From SIG455 sp045589495 (GTDB lineage Bacteria > Bacillota > Clostridia > UMGS1810), in the NCBI GenBank assembly GCA_045589495.1, contig JAZNPF010000003.1, positions 1 to 64,000 on the forward strand: a stretch of DNA of 64,000 bases, given 5' to 3'. The position numbers and the translations under genes were made by a program. A model generated the notes under the pieces. The model was not told where the DNA came from. It saw only the letters and a list, made by a program, of their open reading frames with translations, and searched no databases. Positions 50,526 through 59,490 of the stretch are shown here, piece by piece (positions within the stretch are counted from its first letter, which is position 1; every line of letters starts with the position of its first letter).

Positions 50526-53500
50526 TTACGCATCAATAGTAGATATGCAAATTGTAATTTCCTCTAAAACATCAAGCAGAACCGAAACAGTATCAAGTGC
50601 TGTAAACACATTCACATTATTTTCAGTTGCAAGTTTTCTTATTTCGTGACCGTCACGTGTATTATTACCTGATGCATTTATATCGCTGGTATTGATAATA
50701 TAAGCCAACATACCGCTGCGGATTGCATCGGGGATTTCATCACTTCCGTCACTCAGTTTCTTCATTACGTGTGTACGGATTCCGTTTTTAATAAGATATT
50801 CAGCAGTACCTTTTGTTCCGCAGATATTAAATCCGAGATTATAAAATCTTCTGATAAGAGGAAGCGCTTCCGCTTTATCTTCATCCGCAATAGTTGCAAA
50901 TACAGTTCCGTAATTAAGAACTTTCATACCCGATGCCTGAAGTGCTTTATAAAGAGCACGGTTGAGTTTATCATCATAACCGATTGCTTCACCGGTTGAT
51001 TTCATCTCAGGTGAAAGGTAAGCATCTAAACCTCTTATTTTATTGAAAGAGAATACTGGAACTTTTACATACCAACGTTTTTTCTCTTCAGGATAAATTT
51101 CAGTTATTCCCTGCTCTTTAAGGCTTTTTCCCATAATAACCTCTGTAGCAATATCCGCCAAAGAATATCCGGTGGATTTTGACAGGAACGGCACAGTTCT
51201 TGAAGATCTGGGGTTAACCTCTATAATATAAACATCGTCGTTTTTATCTACAATAAACTGAATATTATAAAGACCTATTATACCGATACCCAGACCAAGT
51301 TTTTGTGCATAGTCAATTATAACTTTTTTCACTTTATCAGATATACTGAATGCCGGATATACGCTGATAGAGTCACCGCTATGAACACCCGTACGTTCAA
51401 CCAGTTCCATAATACCGGGGACAAATACATCTTTTCCGTCACAAATAGCATCAATCTCTACTTCTTTACCGATGATATATTTATCAACCAAAACAGGCTT
51501 ATCTTCATCAATTTCAACCGCAGTTTTAAGATAATGACGAAGTTGTTCTTCGTTAGCAACAATCTGCATTGCTCTTCCGCCGAGAACGAAACTCGGACGC
51601 ACAAGAACAGGATACCCGATTTCTGCAGCAGCTTTAACGCCGTCTTCTATCTTTGTAACGGCTTTACCTGCCGGACGCGGAATGTTTAAGTTGTTAAGAA
51701 TTTCTTCAAACATCTCACGGTTTTCAGCACGGTCGATTGCATCACAATCAGTACCGATTATTTTAACACCGCGTTCATAAAGAGGATTTGCAAGGTTAAT
51801 TGCAGTCTGTCCGCCCAATGTTGCCACAACACCATCAGGATTTTCAAGTTCAATTATATTCATAACATCTTCAGGTGTAAGAGGCTCAAAATAAAGTTTA
51901 TCAGCAGTTGTATAATCAGTAGATACTGTTTCCGGGTTATTGTTTATAATAATAGCCTCGTAACCGGAATTCTTGATTGTTGTTACAGCGTGAACGGTAG
52001 AATAGTCAAACTCTACACCCTGTCCTATTCTTATAGGTCCTGCACCTAAAACAATAATTTTCTTTTTATCCGACACAACAGACTGGTTTTCGCCTGTGTA
52101 TGTTGAATAAAAATACGGGATATACGCATTTGTATGGCATGTATCAACCATTTTGTAAATCGGGAATATTCTGTTTGTTTTTCTCAAACCAAAAACATCA
52201 AGTTCAGACACACCCCAGAGTTTTGCAATAAATGTATCTGAAAAGCCCATTGCTTTTGCTTGTTTTAAAACTTCTATATCATTTTTGTTGTTTGCAACAA
52301 CAATTTCAAAATCAGTTATCCTTTTAAATGCTTCAAGGAAATACGGTGTAATTTTTGTGATTTCGTGAACTTTTTCAATGCTGACACCGTTTCTTAAAAG
52401 TTGTGCAACGGCAAAGATAGAGTCATCACGAAAATCTGCAAGATATGCAACAATTTCGTCATTACTCAATTTATCAAATTTCGGCATATACAGATGGTCA
52501 ACACCTATTTCCAGAGAACGTGCTGATTTAAGCAGACATTCTTCAAGAGTAGAACCGATACCCATAACTTCACCGGTTGCTTTCATCTGTGTTCCCAGTT
52601 TATTTGTTGCAGAAGCAAATTTATCAAACGGGAATCTCGGAAATTTAGCAACAACATAATCAAGTCTTGGCTCAAACGCAGCAGTAGTATTTGCAATAGA
52701 GATTTCTTCCAAAGTCATTCCTACTGCAATCTTTGCAGTTACTCTTGCAATCGGGTATCCGCTTGCTTTTGATGCTAGTGCAGACGAACGGGATACTCTC
52801 GGATTAACCTCTATAAGATAATATTCAGACGTTGTTGGATGCAACGCAAACTGAACATTACAACCGCCCTCAATTTTGAGTTCGCGGATAATTTTGATAG
52901 CACTGTCATTGAGCATCTTAAGGTCATGTTCGTTAAGCGACATTATCGGTGCAACAACTACAGAGTCACCGGTATGAACACCAACAGGGTCAATATTTTC
53001 CATACCGCAGATTGTAATGGCGTGGTCAGAAGCATCACGCATAACTTCAAATTCGATTTCTTTATATCCTTTAACACTTTTTTCAATAAGTACCTGATGA
53101 ACCGGAGAAAGTTTGAATGCGTTTATACCTATCTCTATAAGTTCTTCTTCATTGTAAGCAAAACCGCCGCCTGTACCGCCCAAAGTAAATGCCGGACGAA
53201 GAACAACGGGATAGCCTATTCTTTTTGCCGCTTCTTTTGCTTCTTCTAACGAATATGTTATTTCTGATGGTATAACAGGTTCGCCAATCGACGAGCAAAG
53301 GTCTTTAAACATTTCGCGGTCTTCAGCACGTTCAATACTTTCACTTTTCGTACCCAAAAGTTCAACTTCACATTCTTTCAGTACGCCTTTTTTCTCAAGT
53401 TGCATTGCAAGATTCAAACCGGTCTGTCCGCCAATGCCGGGAACAATGGCATCAGGACGTTCTGTACGGATGATTCTGGAAACATATTCCAAAGTAAGAG

Positions 53501-53702
53501 GCTCCATATATACCTTATCTGCTATAGAAGTATCGGTCATAATAGTTGCAGGGTTGGAGTTAGCCAATATAACCTCATACCCTTCCTCTTTAAGTGCCAG
53601 ACATGCCTGTGTTCCGGCATAATCAAACTCAGCAGCCTGACCTATGATAATAGGTCCTGAACCGATAATAAGTATTTTTTTAATATCTTTTCTTTTTGCC
53701 AT
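50526..53702 (-). CDS. carB: Carbamoyl phosphate synthase large subunit
   Basis: A 1058-residue protein with the two homologous ATP-grasp halves (about 1-540 and 541-930) and a C-terminal MGS-like allosteric domain. Each half begins with a nucleotide-type motif (IIGSGPIIIGQAAEFDYAG and VLGAGPIRIGQGVEFDY) and holds an ATP-grasp core with PRVSRSSALASKA or PRSSRTVPFLSKS. It makes carbamoyl phosphate from ammonia supplied by the small subunit CarA, but no carA gene lies in the window. It is the first structural gene of the pyr operon, behind GGGAGG and the attenuator at 53743-53918. Confidence 0.97.
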   Translation of the reverse strand: MAKRKDIKKILIIGSGPIIIGQAAEFDYAGTQACLALKEEGYEVILANSNPATIMTDTSIADKVYMEPLTLEYVSRIIRTERPDAIVPGIGGQTGLNLAMQLEKKGVLKECEVELLGTKSESIERAEDREMFKDLCSSIGEPVIPSEITYSLEEAKEAAKRIGYPVVLRPAFTLGGTGGGFAYNEEELIEIGINAFKLSPVHQVLIEKSVKGYKEIEFEVMRDASDHAITICGMENIDPVGVHTGDSVVVAPIMSLNEHDLKMLNDSAIKIIRELKIEGGCNVQFALHPTTSEYYLIEVNPRVSRSSALASKASGYPIARVTAKIAVGMTLEEISIANTTAAFEPRLDYVVAKFPRFPFDKFASATNKLGTQMKATGEVMGIGSTLEECLLKSARSLEIGVDHLYMPKFDKLSNDEIVAYLADFRDDSIFAVAQLLRNGVSIEKVHEITKITPYFLEAFKRITDFEIVVANNKNDIEVLKQAKAMGFSDTFIAKLWGVSELDVFGLRKTNRIFPIYKMVDTCHTNAYIPYFYSTYTGENQSVVSDKKKIIVLGAGPIRIGQGVEFDYSTVHAVTTIKNSGYEAIIINNNPETVSTDYTTADKLYFEPLTPEDVMNIIELENPDGVVATLGGQTAINLANPLYERGVKIIGTDCDAIDRAENREMFEEILNNLNIPRPAGKAVTKIEDGVKAAAEIGYPVLVRPSFVLGGRAMQIVANEEQLRHYLKTAVEIDEDKPVLVDKYIIGKEVEIDAICDGKDVFVPGIMELVERTGVHSGDSISVYPAFSISDKVKKVIIDYAQKLGLGIGIIGLYNIQFIVDKNDDVYIIEVNPRSSRTVPFLSKSTGYSLADIATEVIMGKSLKEQGITEIYPEEKKRWYVKVPVFSFNKIRGLDAYLSPEMKSTGEAIGYDDKLNRALYKALQASGMKVLNYGTVFATIADEDKAEALPLIRRFYNLGFNICGTKGTAEYLIKNGIRTHVMKKLSDGSDEIPDAIRSGMLAYIINTSDINASGNNTRDGHEIRKLATENNVNVFTALDTVSVLLDVLEEITICISTIDA

Positions 53703-53742
53703 TTTAGTGCCTCCCGTGATATTTGAATATAATTTTACACAT

Positions 53743-53787
53743 AAAAAAACGGTTTGGATAAATGCTTAAAAGCAATATCACAAACCG
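53743..53787 (-). terminator. Attenuator terminator of the pyr operon
   Basis: On the minus strand: CGGTTTG, inner pairing through GATA/TATC and TGCTT/AAGCA, then CAAACCG and seven Ts. The 5' arm is the last codons of the leader ORF, whose TGA (53778-53780) follows it directly. A ribosome finishing the leader would mask this arm. It ends about 40 bases before carB. Confidence 0.85.
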
Positions 53788-53918
53788 AAATCAGAAAAAC
53801 TATTTTTAAAAACAGAAATACCAATTCCGTCAACTGAAATATCAACAACTGCGGGTGCCGAATCAACTGCCCCAGTTGCTATAATATTTGCAGATGTTGT
53901 CTTACATATACGGTTCAT
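53778..53918 (-). CDS. Leader ORF of the pyr operon, 46 codons
   Basis: The ATG is preceded by AGAAAGGGA at normal distance, and the frame runs MNRICKTTSANIIATGAVDS to a TGA that lies inside the attenuator stem. The peptide resembles no known protein. The last third of the coding sequence is U-rich in RNA, with two runs of five T. Length, position and stop codon placement match the 44-residue pyrL leader of the enterobacterial pyrBI operon, where UTP shortage makes RNA polymerase pause so the ribosome can catch up and break the terminator. The role here is inferred from that layout. Confidence 0.65.
   Translation of the reverse strand: MNRICKTTSANIIATGAVDSAPAVVDISVDGIGISVFKNSFSDFGL
53864..53878 (-). 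promoter_or_regulatory. Possible RNA polymerase pause hairpin in the pyr leader
   Basis: A perfect 6-base stem CAACTG/CAGTTG with a 3-base loop inside the leader ORF. CAGTTG recurs twice further along the leader (53846-53851 and 53831-53836 on this strand), so alternative pairings exist. Confidence 0.4.
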
Positions 53919-53946
53919 GATATTTCCCTTTCTGTGATTTTCTACC

Positions 53947-53975
53947 ATTATATCACAATTTTAAAATAGTGTCAA
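53947..53975 (-). promoter_or_regulatory. Consensus sigma-A promoter of the pyr operon
   Basis: Minus-strand TTGACA (53970-53975), 17 bases, TATAAT (53947-53952), a perfect match. Transcription should begin near 53940, about 22 bases before the leader ATG, giving a leader of roughly 200 bases to the attenuator. Confidence 0.88.
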
Positions 53976-54010
53976 CAAACATCTACCATATTTTTAATCT
54001 TTTTTTGATT

Positions 54011-55369
54011 TTATTCATCTTCCGGCAGCGTTGTTATAAATCGTATTACCAAAGGCAGTGTAATAAAGAATGTTATTACATCTGCAATAGGTTGAGATGC
54101 CTGAATTCCTTTGAGTTTAAACGCATACGCAAACACTACAAGAATGGGTATAAATACAAGCCCGCTGCGAAGTGTTGAAAGTAAAGCCGCTTTTTTGTTT
54201 TCTCCGATACTTTGAAAAAGCATATTAGAACAGATTGTAAGCGGCTGAAAAAACAGGGCAACAAGATAAAATCTCAAGGCAACAGTTCCTATAGATATAA
54301 CAAGTGGGTCATCCCTGAAAATTCCAACAAGTTTACCGGAAAATATCATTCCTGCAACTGCAAGAACACCAAGCAAAACTTCTCCGCTTATAACTGTAAA
54401 GAAAAATGCTTTTTTTACACGGGAATACTTCTTTGCTCCGTAATTAAATGCGGATACCGGTTGAAATCCCTGACCTATACCAAGACCTACGGCAAATATA
54501 AAGAATGATATTCTGTTGACTACAGACATAGCCGCAATCGCAGCATCACCATACAAGCCCGCATATTTATTAAGCATCATTGTAGAAACACTGGTAAGTC
54601 CCTGACGTATAAGACTGGGAACACCCGTTTGTACTATATCTGCAAATTTTTCTGCATCAAAAATATATGCTTTCAATGTAATTCTGCATTGTGTTTTACC
54701 GGATAAAAACATCAGGAGCAAAATCAAAAAACTTATAATCTGTGAAAGTGCAGTTGAAAGTCCTGCTCCGCCTATTCCCATATTAAAACCATATATAAAC
54801 AAAGGATCTCCGGCAATATTTAAAATTGCACCAATCCCTATACCCACCATTGCCAGTGACGCCTTTCCTTCATATCTTAATATGTTATTGAGAACAAAAC
54901 TAGCCATTGAAAAAGGTGCAGCAAGCAATATATATTGGGCATAATTAACAGCATAAGGCAAAATTGTATCTGTACTGCCAAGCAAAGACATAAGAGGTCT
55001 TATGAATAACAATCCGCTACAGCATATTACGGCACCTGTAAAAAGTGCAGAAAAGAAACTTAAAGAAGCATACTTGTGAGCATTTTCAAGATCACCTTCA
55101 CCGAGGCGACGCGCTATAATACTTCCGGCGCCATGTCCGAACATAAACCCGAAAGCCTGAATAATAGCCATTAAGCCAAAAACAACACCGACTGCTCCAC
55201 TTGCACTATTACCCAACGTACCAACAAAATATGTGTCTGCCATATTGTATATATTAGTGATAAGCATACTTATTGTAGTCGGCACTCCAAGTGTTATAAC
55301 AAGTTTTGACACCGGAGTATTTACCATCTTATTATAATGTTCTTTATCGGCTTTTTTTCCTTTTTCCAT
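54011..55369 (-). CDS. MATE-family efflux transporter
   Basis: A 452-residue membrane protein with 12 predicted helices in two MatE repeats (starting near LVITLGVPTTISMLITNIYN and FADIVQTGVPSLIRQGLTSV). It has the typical YNMADTYFVGTLGNSA and ILRYEGKASLAMVGIGIGAI segments. Family members export drugs or metabolites against sodium or proton uptake; the cation and substrate are unknown. Start at 55369, with AGAGGC upstream; a TTG seven codons earlier is less likely. It lies 27 bases after the hydroxyacid dehydrogenase gene on the same strand. Confidence 0.92.
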   Translation of the reverse strand: MEKGKKADKEHYNKMVNTPVSKLVITLGVPTTISMLITNIYNMADTYFVGTLGNSASGAVGVVFGLMAIIQAFGFMFGHGAGSIIARRLGEGDLENAHKYASLSFFSALFTGAVICCSGLLFIRPLMSLLGSTDTILPYAVNYAQYILLAAPFSMASFVLNNILRYEGKASLAMVGIGIGAILNIAGDPLFIYGFNMGIGGAGLSTALSQIISFLILLLMFLSGKTQCRITLKAYIFDAEKFADIVQTGVPSLIRQGLTSVSTMMLNKYAGLYGDAAIAAMSVVNRISFFIFAVGLGIGQGFQPVSAFNYGAKKYSRVKKAFFFTVISGEVLLGVLAVAGMIFSGKLVGIFRDDPLVISIGTVALRFYLVALFFQPLTICSNMLFQSIGENKKAALLSTLRSGLVFIPILVVFAYAFKLKGIQASQPIADVITFFITLPLVIRFITTLPEDE

Positions 55370-55396
55370 ACTTATTATGCCTCTTTTCAAAAGTGA

Positions 55397-56347
55397 TTAT
55401 AAATCCACTCTTCCTTTTGTGCCGTTATTATAAAAATCTTTTATATTAAGAACAATCTCATTTAGACAACGTACTCTTGATTCGTATGCACCCCATGCCA
55501 TGTGAGGAGTAAGGCATACATTTGGTGAATCTTTTATTTCATAAAAAGGATGGCTTTTATCAAACGGTTCAACAGAATAAACATCACATCCAAACGAACC
55601 AATTTCACCTGATATTATTGCATCTGCAACTGCTTGTTCATCCATAACCGCCCCACGTGATTCGTTTACAAGAACAACATCTTCCTTCATCATTTTAATG
55701 CGTTCTTTATTTATTAAATTTTTTGTAGTGTCGTTGAGCGGCGTATGAACTGTTATTATATCTGCTTCCCTGCACAGAGTATCAATATCAACACATCGAT
55801 ATCCGTCTTCATAGTTACGCTTGCAGACAATCAGTTCACATCCGAGTGCTTTTGCAATAGCACCCACCTCTTTACCAATATTACCAAAGCCCACTATCCC
55901 CCATGTTTTACCGAAAATTTCACGATACACAGGGGTAAGTTTGTTTGCAACACCGCTTTGAGAATATTTACCGCTTGAGACGAATTCATTATACTCTTTA
56001 ATATGAGTATAAAGATTCAAAACAGTAGCAACTGTAGTCTGTGCAACACTATGTGAAGAATACCCTACCACATTGCAAACTGCAATTTTTCTGTCACGGC
56101 AATACTCAATATCAATATTATCATACCCTGTTGCTGCAACACATATAAGTTTAAGATTTTTTGTTGCAAAAAGGTTTGATGAATTAAGTTTGATTTTATT
56201 AAGTACAACCACATCACAGTCGGATATTCGTTTGGCAACGTCATCAGGAATAGTTGAACCGTAAACCACACACTCTCCCAATTCTTCAAGGGGTTTTAAA
56301 GAAAGGTCAGAACCAAGCGTCTGCGCATCAAGCACAACAATTTTCAT
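55397..56347 (-). CDS. D-2-hydroxyacid dehydrogenase (third, distinct copy)
   Basis: A 316-residue NAD-dependent dehydrogenase with canonical features: GIVGFGNIGKEVGAIAKALG, Arg in VNESRGAVMDEQAV, Glu in VYSVEPFDKSH and the catalytic His in CLTPHMAWGAYESR. It is closer to glycerate/lactate-type family members than the pair at 36-38 kb. It follows the AGCS symporter gene by 22 bases, so an amino acid or keto acid role is possible but unproven. Confidence 0.92.
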   Translation of the reverse strand: MKIVVLDAQTLGSDLSLKPLEELGECVVYGSTIPDDVAKRISDCDVVVLNKIKLNSSNLFATKNLKLICVAATGYDNIDIEYCRDRKIAVCNVVGYSSHSVAQTTVATVLNLYTHIKEYNEFVSSGKYSQSGVANKLTPVYREIFGKTWGIVGFGNIGKEVGAIAKALGCELIVCKRNYEDGYRCVDIDTLCREADIITVHTPLNDTTKNLINKERIKMMKEDVVLVNESRGAVMDEQAVADAIISGEIGSFGCDVYSVEPFDKSHPFYEIKDSPNVCLTPHMAWGAYESRVRCLNEIVLNIKDFYNNGTKGRVDL

Positions 56348-56369
56348 ATATTATCTCCTATCAGAAAAC

Positions 56370-57773
56370 TTATTTCCAGCAATCAACATCATGCGGAAGT
56401 TCAATTTCACTTGCACGGAATGTTATTTCGCCGCCACTTCTGCGTTGTTCATCAAAATTTTTAAGTGCCCTGATGGCATATTTACTTAAAATCAAAATCG
56501 CAGGAATATTTATGATAGTCATCGCCCCCATTGTGACATCGGCAATCCCCCACAAAAGGTCTGCACTTAATACCGCTCCTACAAGTACAACAAGCGATGC
56601 AATTATATGATAAAACTTTTTGAATTTATCGGACGGCTCTTTTTTTAGAATGTAAACAACACACTGATCTACATAATAAAGATTACCAAGCAATGTTGTA
56701 AAAGCAAAAAGTATCATTGCTAATGTTATAAACAAAGGACCAAACGAACCAAGTGCACTTTCAAGTGAAGCCTGTATATAAGGTGCACCGGACAATTCCG
56801 CTGATGGTTCAACACCTGAACACATACACATAAACGCAGTTGCCGAGCATACTAAAAGAGTATCAATAAATACAGAGAGTATCTGCACAAGTCCCTGAGT
56901 TACAGGGTGATTTACATCAGCAGAAGCAGATGCATTAGGTGCAGAACCTACACCCGCCTCATTACTGAACAAACCTCTTTTGATACCATACATAACACAT
57001 GAGCCACTGAATCCACCGAAAATTGCTTTTATATCAAATGCTTCTGTAAATATACGTCCAAAAATGTCAGGCAAAACAGTAATATTTTTTAATGTAATAA
57101 ACAACGCAACCGCTATATACAAAACACCCATGGCAGGTACCATAACACTTGTAACTTTAATAATTCTCTTTCCGCCGCCAAGCAGACAGTAACCTGTTAA
57201 AAAAGCAAGGATAATTCCTATTATCCACGGAGTCGAAGTCGCATTATAAAATCCGTACGCCGAAAATGTTGACTGCAAATTATAAGACGCAAGCATATTA
57301 AACCCAAAACCGTATGTAAGTATCAAAAATACAGAAAACAGTATCGCAAGCGGTCTGCTTTTAAGGCCTGCTTCAATGTAATATGCAGGTCCGCCATAGA
57401 ATGTTCCGTCAGCACCTTTTTTCTTATATATCTGAGCAAGCGTACTTTCTATAAGAGCAGATGCTCCGCCAAGAAGTGCAATCACCCACATCCAGAAAAC
57501 AGAACCGTAACCGCCAAGACAAAGCGCAGTTGATACACCTATAATATTACCAGTCCCTACGCGCGAAGCAGTAGAAACCATAAGTGCCTGGAAAGATGAA
57601 ACTCCGCCTTTATCGGACGTTTTTTCAGTAACTGCTTTAAACTGTGCACCAAGCAAGCGAAACTGTGCAAATTTAGTACGAAAAGAAAAATAAATACCTG
57701 CTGCAACCAGTAAAATTATGAGTATATAACTATACAACGCATTATTCAAATCTGAAATTAACTGTTCAATCAT
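56370..57773 (-). CDS. Alanine/glycine:cation symporter (AGCS family)
   Basis: A 467-residue membrane protein with about 11 helices and the AGCS signature: VSSFQALMVSTASRVGTGNIIG, then GGPAYYIEAGL and RGLFSNEAGVGSAPNASASA. Members import alanine or glycine with sodium. A sodium-driven importer fits the sodium-type ATP synthase. It begins 17 bases after the PspC gene and is followed by the hydroxyacid dehydrogenase and MATE genes, so the four may form one transcript from the promoter at 58018-58046. Confidence 0.95.
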   Translation of the reverse strand: MIEQLISDLNNALYSYILIILLVAAGIYFSFRTKFAQFRLLGAQFKAVTEKTSDKGGVSSFQALMVSTASRVGTGNIIGVSTALCLGGYGSVFWMWVIALLGGASALIESTLAQIYKKKGADGTFYGGPAYYIEAGLKSRPLAILFSVFLILTYGFGFNMLASYNLQSTFSAYGFYNATSTPWIIGIILAFLTGYCLLGGGKRIIKVTSVMVPAMGVLYIAVALFITLKNITVLPDIFGRIFTEAFDIKAIFGGFSGSCVMYGIKRGLFSNEAGVGSAPNASASADVNHPVTQGLVQILSVFIDTLLVCSATAFMCMCSGVEPSAELSGAPYIQASLESALGSFGPLFITLAMILFAFTTLLGNLYYVDQCVVYILKKEPSDKFKKFYHIIASLVVLVGAVLSADLLWGIADVTMGAMTIINIPAILILSKYAIRALKNFDEQRRSGGEITFRASEIELPHDVDCWK

Positions 57774-57790
57774 TTTATATCTCCTGATTA

Positions 57791-57979
57791 TTAAAATTTT
57801 TCAACCGGCATAACAATAGCGGCAATTATATATGCAATAATCCCTGAACCGCCAAGTAAAGTAAATACAACCCACGCAAGACGGATTATAGTAGGATCAA
57901 GTTCAAAATATTCAGCAATACCTGCACATACACCGCAAAGTTTTTTGTCTGTTGTTGATTTGTACAAACGTTTTTTCAT
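57791..57979 (-). CDS. PspC-domain membrane protein
   Basis: A 62-residue single-domain PspC protein: RLYKSTTDKKLCGVCAGIAE, then YFELDPTIIRLAWVVFTLLG and a hydrophobic C-terminal helix. Stand-alone PspC proteins sit in the membrane and are linked to envelope stress in other bacteria; function here is unknown. Start at 57979, where AAAGGAAG precedes the ATG; an upstream in-frame ATG lacks support. Confidence 0.9.
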   Translation of the reverse strand: MKKRLYKSTTDKKLCGVCAGIAEYFELDPTIIRLAWVVFTLLGGSGIIAYIIAAIVMPVEKF

Positions 57980-58017
57980 TTTATTCTTCCTTTCATAATC
58001 AAACAAATATCACCATA

Positions 58018-58046
58018 ATTTTACCATTAAACACACAAATAGTCAA
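58018..58046 (-). promoter_or_regulatory. Sigma-A promoter of the PspC-AGCS transcript
   Basis: Minus-strand TTGACT (58041-58046), 17 bases, TAAAAT (58018-58023), directly after the alcohol dehydrogenase stop codon. Confidence 0.65.
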
Positions 58047-59213
58047 TCAATAGCAACCGTCAAATATATCTTTTGTTTTTTCAAAATCAAGTTCAACATA
58101 ACTTTTAACAGTTCTTGTTTTATTGAAAGTGCAAAGCGACGCAAGGTCTTCAGAACATTTTTCTATATCGAATTCTTTTAATTCGAGTGGCATACCAATG
58201 CTTTTGAAAAATGCCTGCATTTTTTCTATTCCACGGATTGATGCTTTTACATCATCAGTTTCGCAAACATCAAACACGCGTCTTGCAAATTGCGCAAATC
58301 TGGACGGATTTTCCATATATACATATTTCGCCCACGCAGGAAATAATACTGCAAGTCCTGCACCATGTGCAATCTTATCAAATTTGCCACTCAAAGCGTG
58401 TTCTAACTGATGCACGGGGAGTGCATTCTCTCTTCCGCACCCCGTAAGATCGTTATGTGAAAGGCTTGATGCCCACATAATATTCGCTCTTGCCTCATAA
58501 TCATAAGGATTTTCCATTAAAACAGTACCGGATGAAACAACCGATTTTAAAATGCTTTCTGCAATTCTGTCAGTCAAATCAGTTGGCGGACAAACAGAAA
58601 AATATCTTTCCATTGTGTGTGCCATAATATCAACAATTCCGCAAGACGTCTGATATTTATCGACAGTGAACGTTAGTTCAGGATTCATTATTGCAAATTG
58701 GCATCTGTTATATTCACTGTTAAACCCGCGTTTCATATCAAGTTCAGTATTTGTAAGTACCGCAGATGAACTCATTTCACTGCCTGCTGCCGCAATTGTT
58801 AAAACGCATCCAACCGGAAGTGCACAGGAAGGGCTTTTTTTGCGTGTTGAATACTCCCATATATCTCCTTCGTTTGCAGCACCTACAGCAGTGGCTTTTG
58901 CAGAATCTATAACACTTCCTCCGCCAACAGCAAGAATCATATCAACATTATTTTCTCTTGCAATTTTAACTGCTTCTCTTACAAAAGAAACCTTTGGATT
59001 AGGCTCAACACCCCCCATTTCAATAACAGTTATATCATTTTTCAATAAAGAGTTCATTACATCATCATAAAGACCGCTTTTTTTGATGCTTCCTTTACCG
59101 TATTGAAGCATAATGGTTTTATAACCATATCCTTTTATTATATCTCCAACATTTTTATGAGTGCCTTTACCGAAAAAAACTTTCGTGGGTGCGTAATACA
59201 GGAAATCATTCAT
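58047..59213 (-). CDS. Iron-containing alcohol dehydrogenase, butanol dehydrogenase type
   Basis: A 388-residue member of the iron alcohol dehydrogenase family, BDH/YqhD branch: N-terminal YYAPTKVFFGKGTHKNVG, the cofactor motif AVGGGSVIDSAKA, and metal ligands in GIVDIMAHTMERYF, LPVHQLEHALSGKFDKIAHGAG. It reduces aldehydes to alcohols, usually with NADPH, in fermentation or aldehyde detoxification. GAAGGAG precedes the ATG. It lies just downstream of tRNA-Thr and its terminator; I see no clear promoter of its own. Confidence 0.94.
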   Translation of the reverse strand: MNDFLYYAPTKVFFGKGTHKNVGDIIKGYGYKTIMLQYGKGSIKKSGLYDDVMNSLLKNDITVIEMGGVEPNPKVSFVREAVKIARENNVDMILAVGGGSVIDSAKATAVGAANEGDIWEYSTRKKSPSCALPVGCVLTIAAAGSEMSSSAVLTNTELDMKRGFNSEYNRCQFAIMNPELTFTVDKYQTSCGIVDIMAHTMERYFSVCPPTDLTDRIAESILKSVVSSGTVLMENPYDYEARANIMWASSLSHNDLTGCGRENALPVHQLEHALSGKFDKIAHGAGLAVLFPAWAKYVYMENPSRFAQFARRVFDVCETDDVKASIRGIEKMQAFFKSIGMPLELKEFDIEKCSEDLASLCTFNKTRTVKSYVELDFEKTKDIFDGCY

Positions 59214-59253
59214 TTTTATTCTCCTTCACCTTAATAAAATACGTTAATTAAAG

Positions 59254-59288
59254 AAAAAACAGAGGTATGCACAACAACCTCTGTTTTA
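59254..59288 (-). terminator. Terminator of tRNA-Thr
   Basis: Arms AAAACAGAGGT and ACCTCTGTTTT (11 bases) with a 10-base loop, followed by Ts on the minus strand, one base after the tRNA end. Confidence 0.85.
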
Positions 59289-59361
59289 AGCTGGTGATGC
59301 GACTTGAACGCACGACCTGCTGATTACGAATCAGCTGCTCTACCGACTGAGCCACACCAGC
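59289..59361 (-). tRNA. tRNA-Thr (anticodon CGT)
   Basis: A complete 73-base cloverleaf on the minus strand: acceptor GCTGGTG/CACCAGC, D stem GCTC/GAGC, anticodon stem GCTGA/TCAGC with loop TTCGTAA, variable loop AGGTC, T arm GTGCG-TTCAAGT-CGCAT, and discriminator T. CCA is not encoded. It reads ACG codons. It has its own promoter and terminator. Confidence 0.97.
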
Positions 59362-59373
59362 GAATACGTTGAT

Positions 59374-59402
59374 ATTATACTAAAATTCATACGCAAAGTC
59401 AA
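59374..59402 (-). promoter_or_regulatory. Sigma-A promoter of tRNA-Thr
   Basis: Minus-strand TTGACT (59397-59402), 17 bases, TATAAT (59374-59379), 12 bases before the mature tRNA. Confidence 0.8.
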
Positions 59403-59424
59403 GACAAAATTGTTTTATCGTTGC

Positions 59425-59453
59425 TTGACTTTATTTTGTAATGGTACTATAAT
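59425..59453 (+). promoter_or_regulatory. Sigma-A promoter of the esterase-Mrp transcript
   Basis: TTGACT (59425-59430), 17 bases, TATAAT (59448-59453). It is back to back with the tRNA-Thr promoter; the -35 boxes are 22 bases apart. Confidence 0.75.
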
Positions 59454-59490
59454 AATGTAAGCAACATTCATTCTTATATGGAGGTTCATC

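Noticed and set aside
53743..53918. A PyrR-type attenuator as the explanation of the pyr leader
   Set aside because: I could not find the conserved PyrR-binding loop; the leader ORF and stop codon placement fit pyrL-style control better. A covariance search would settle it.
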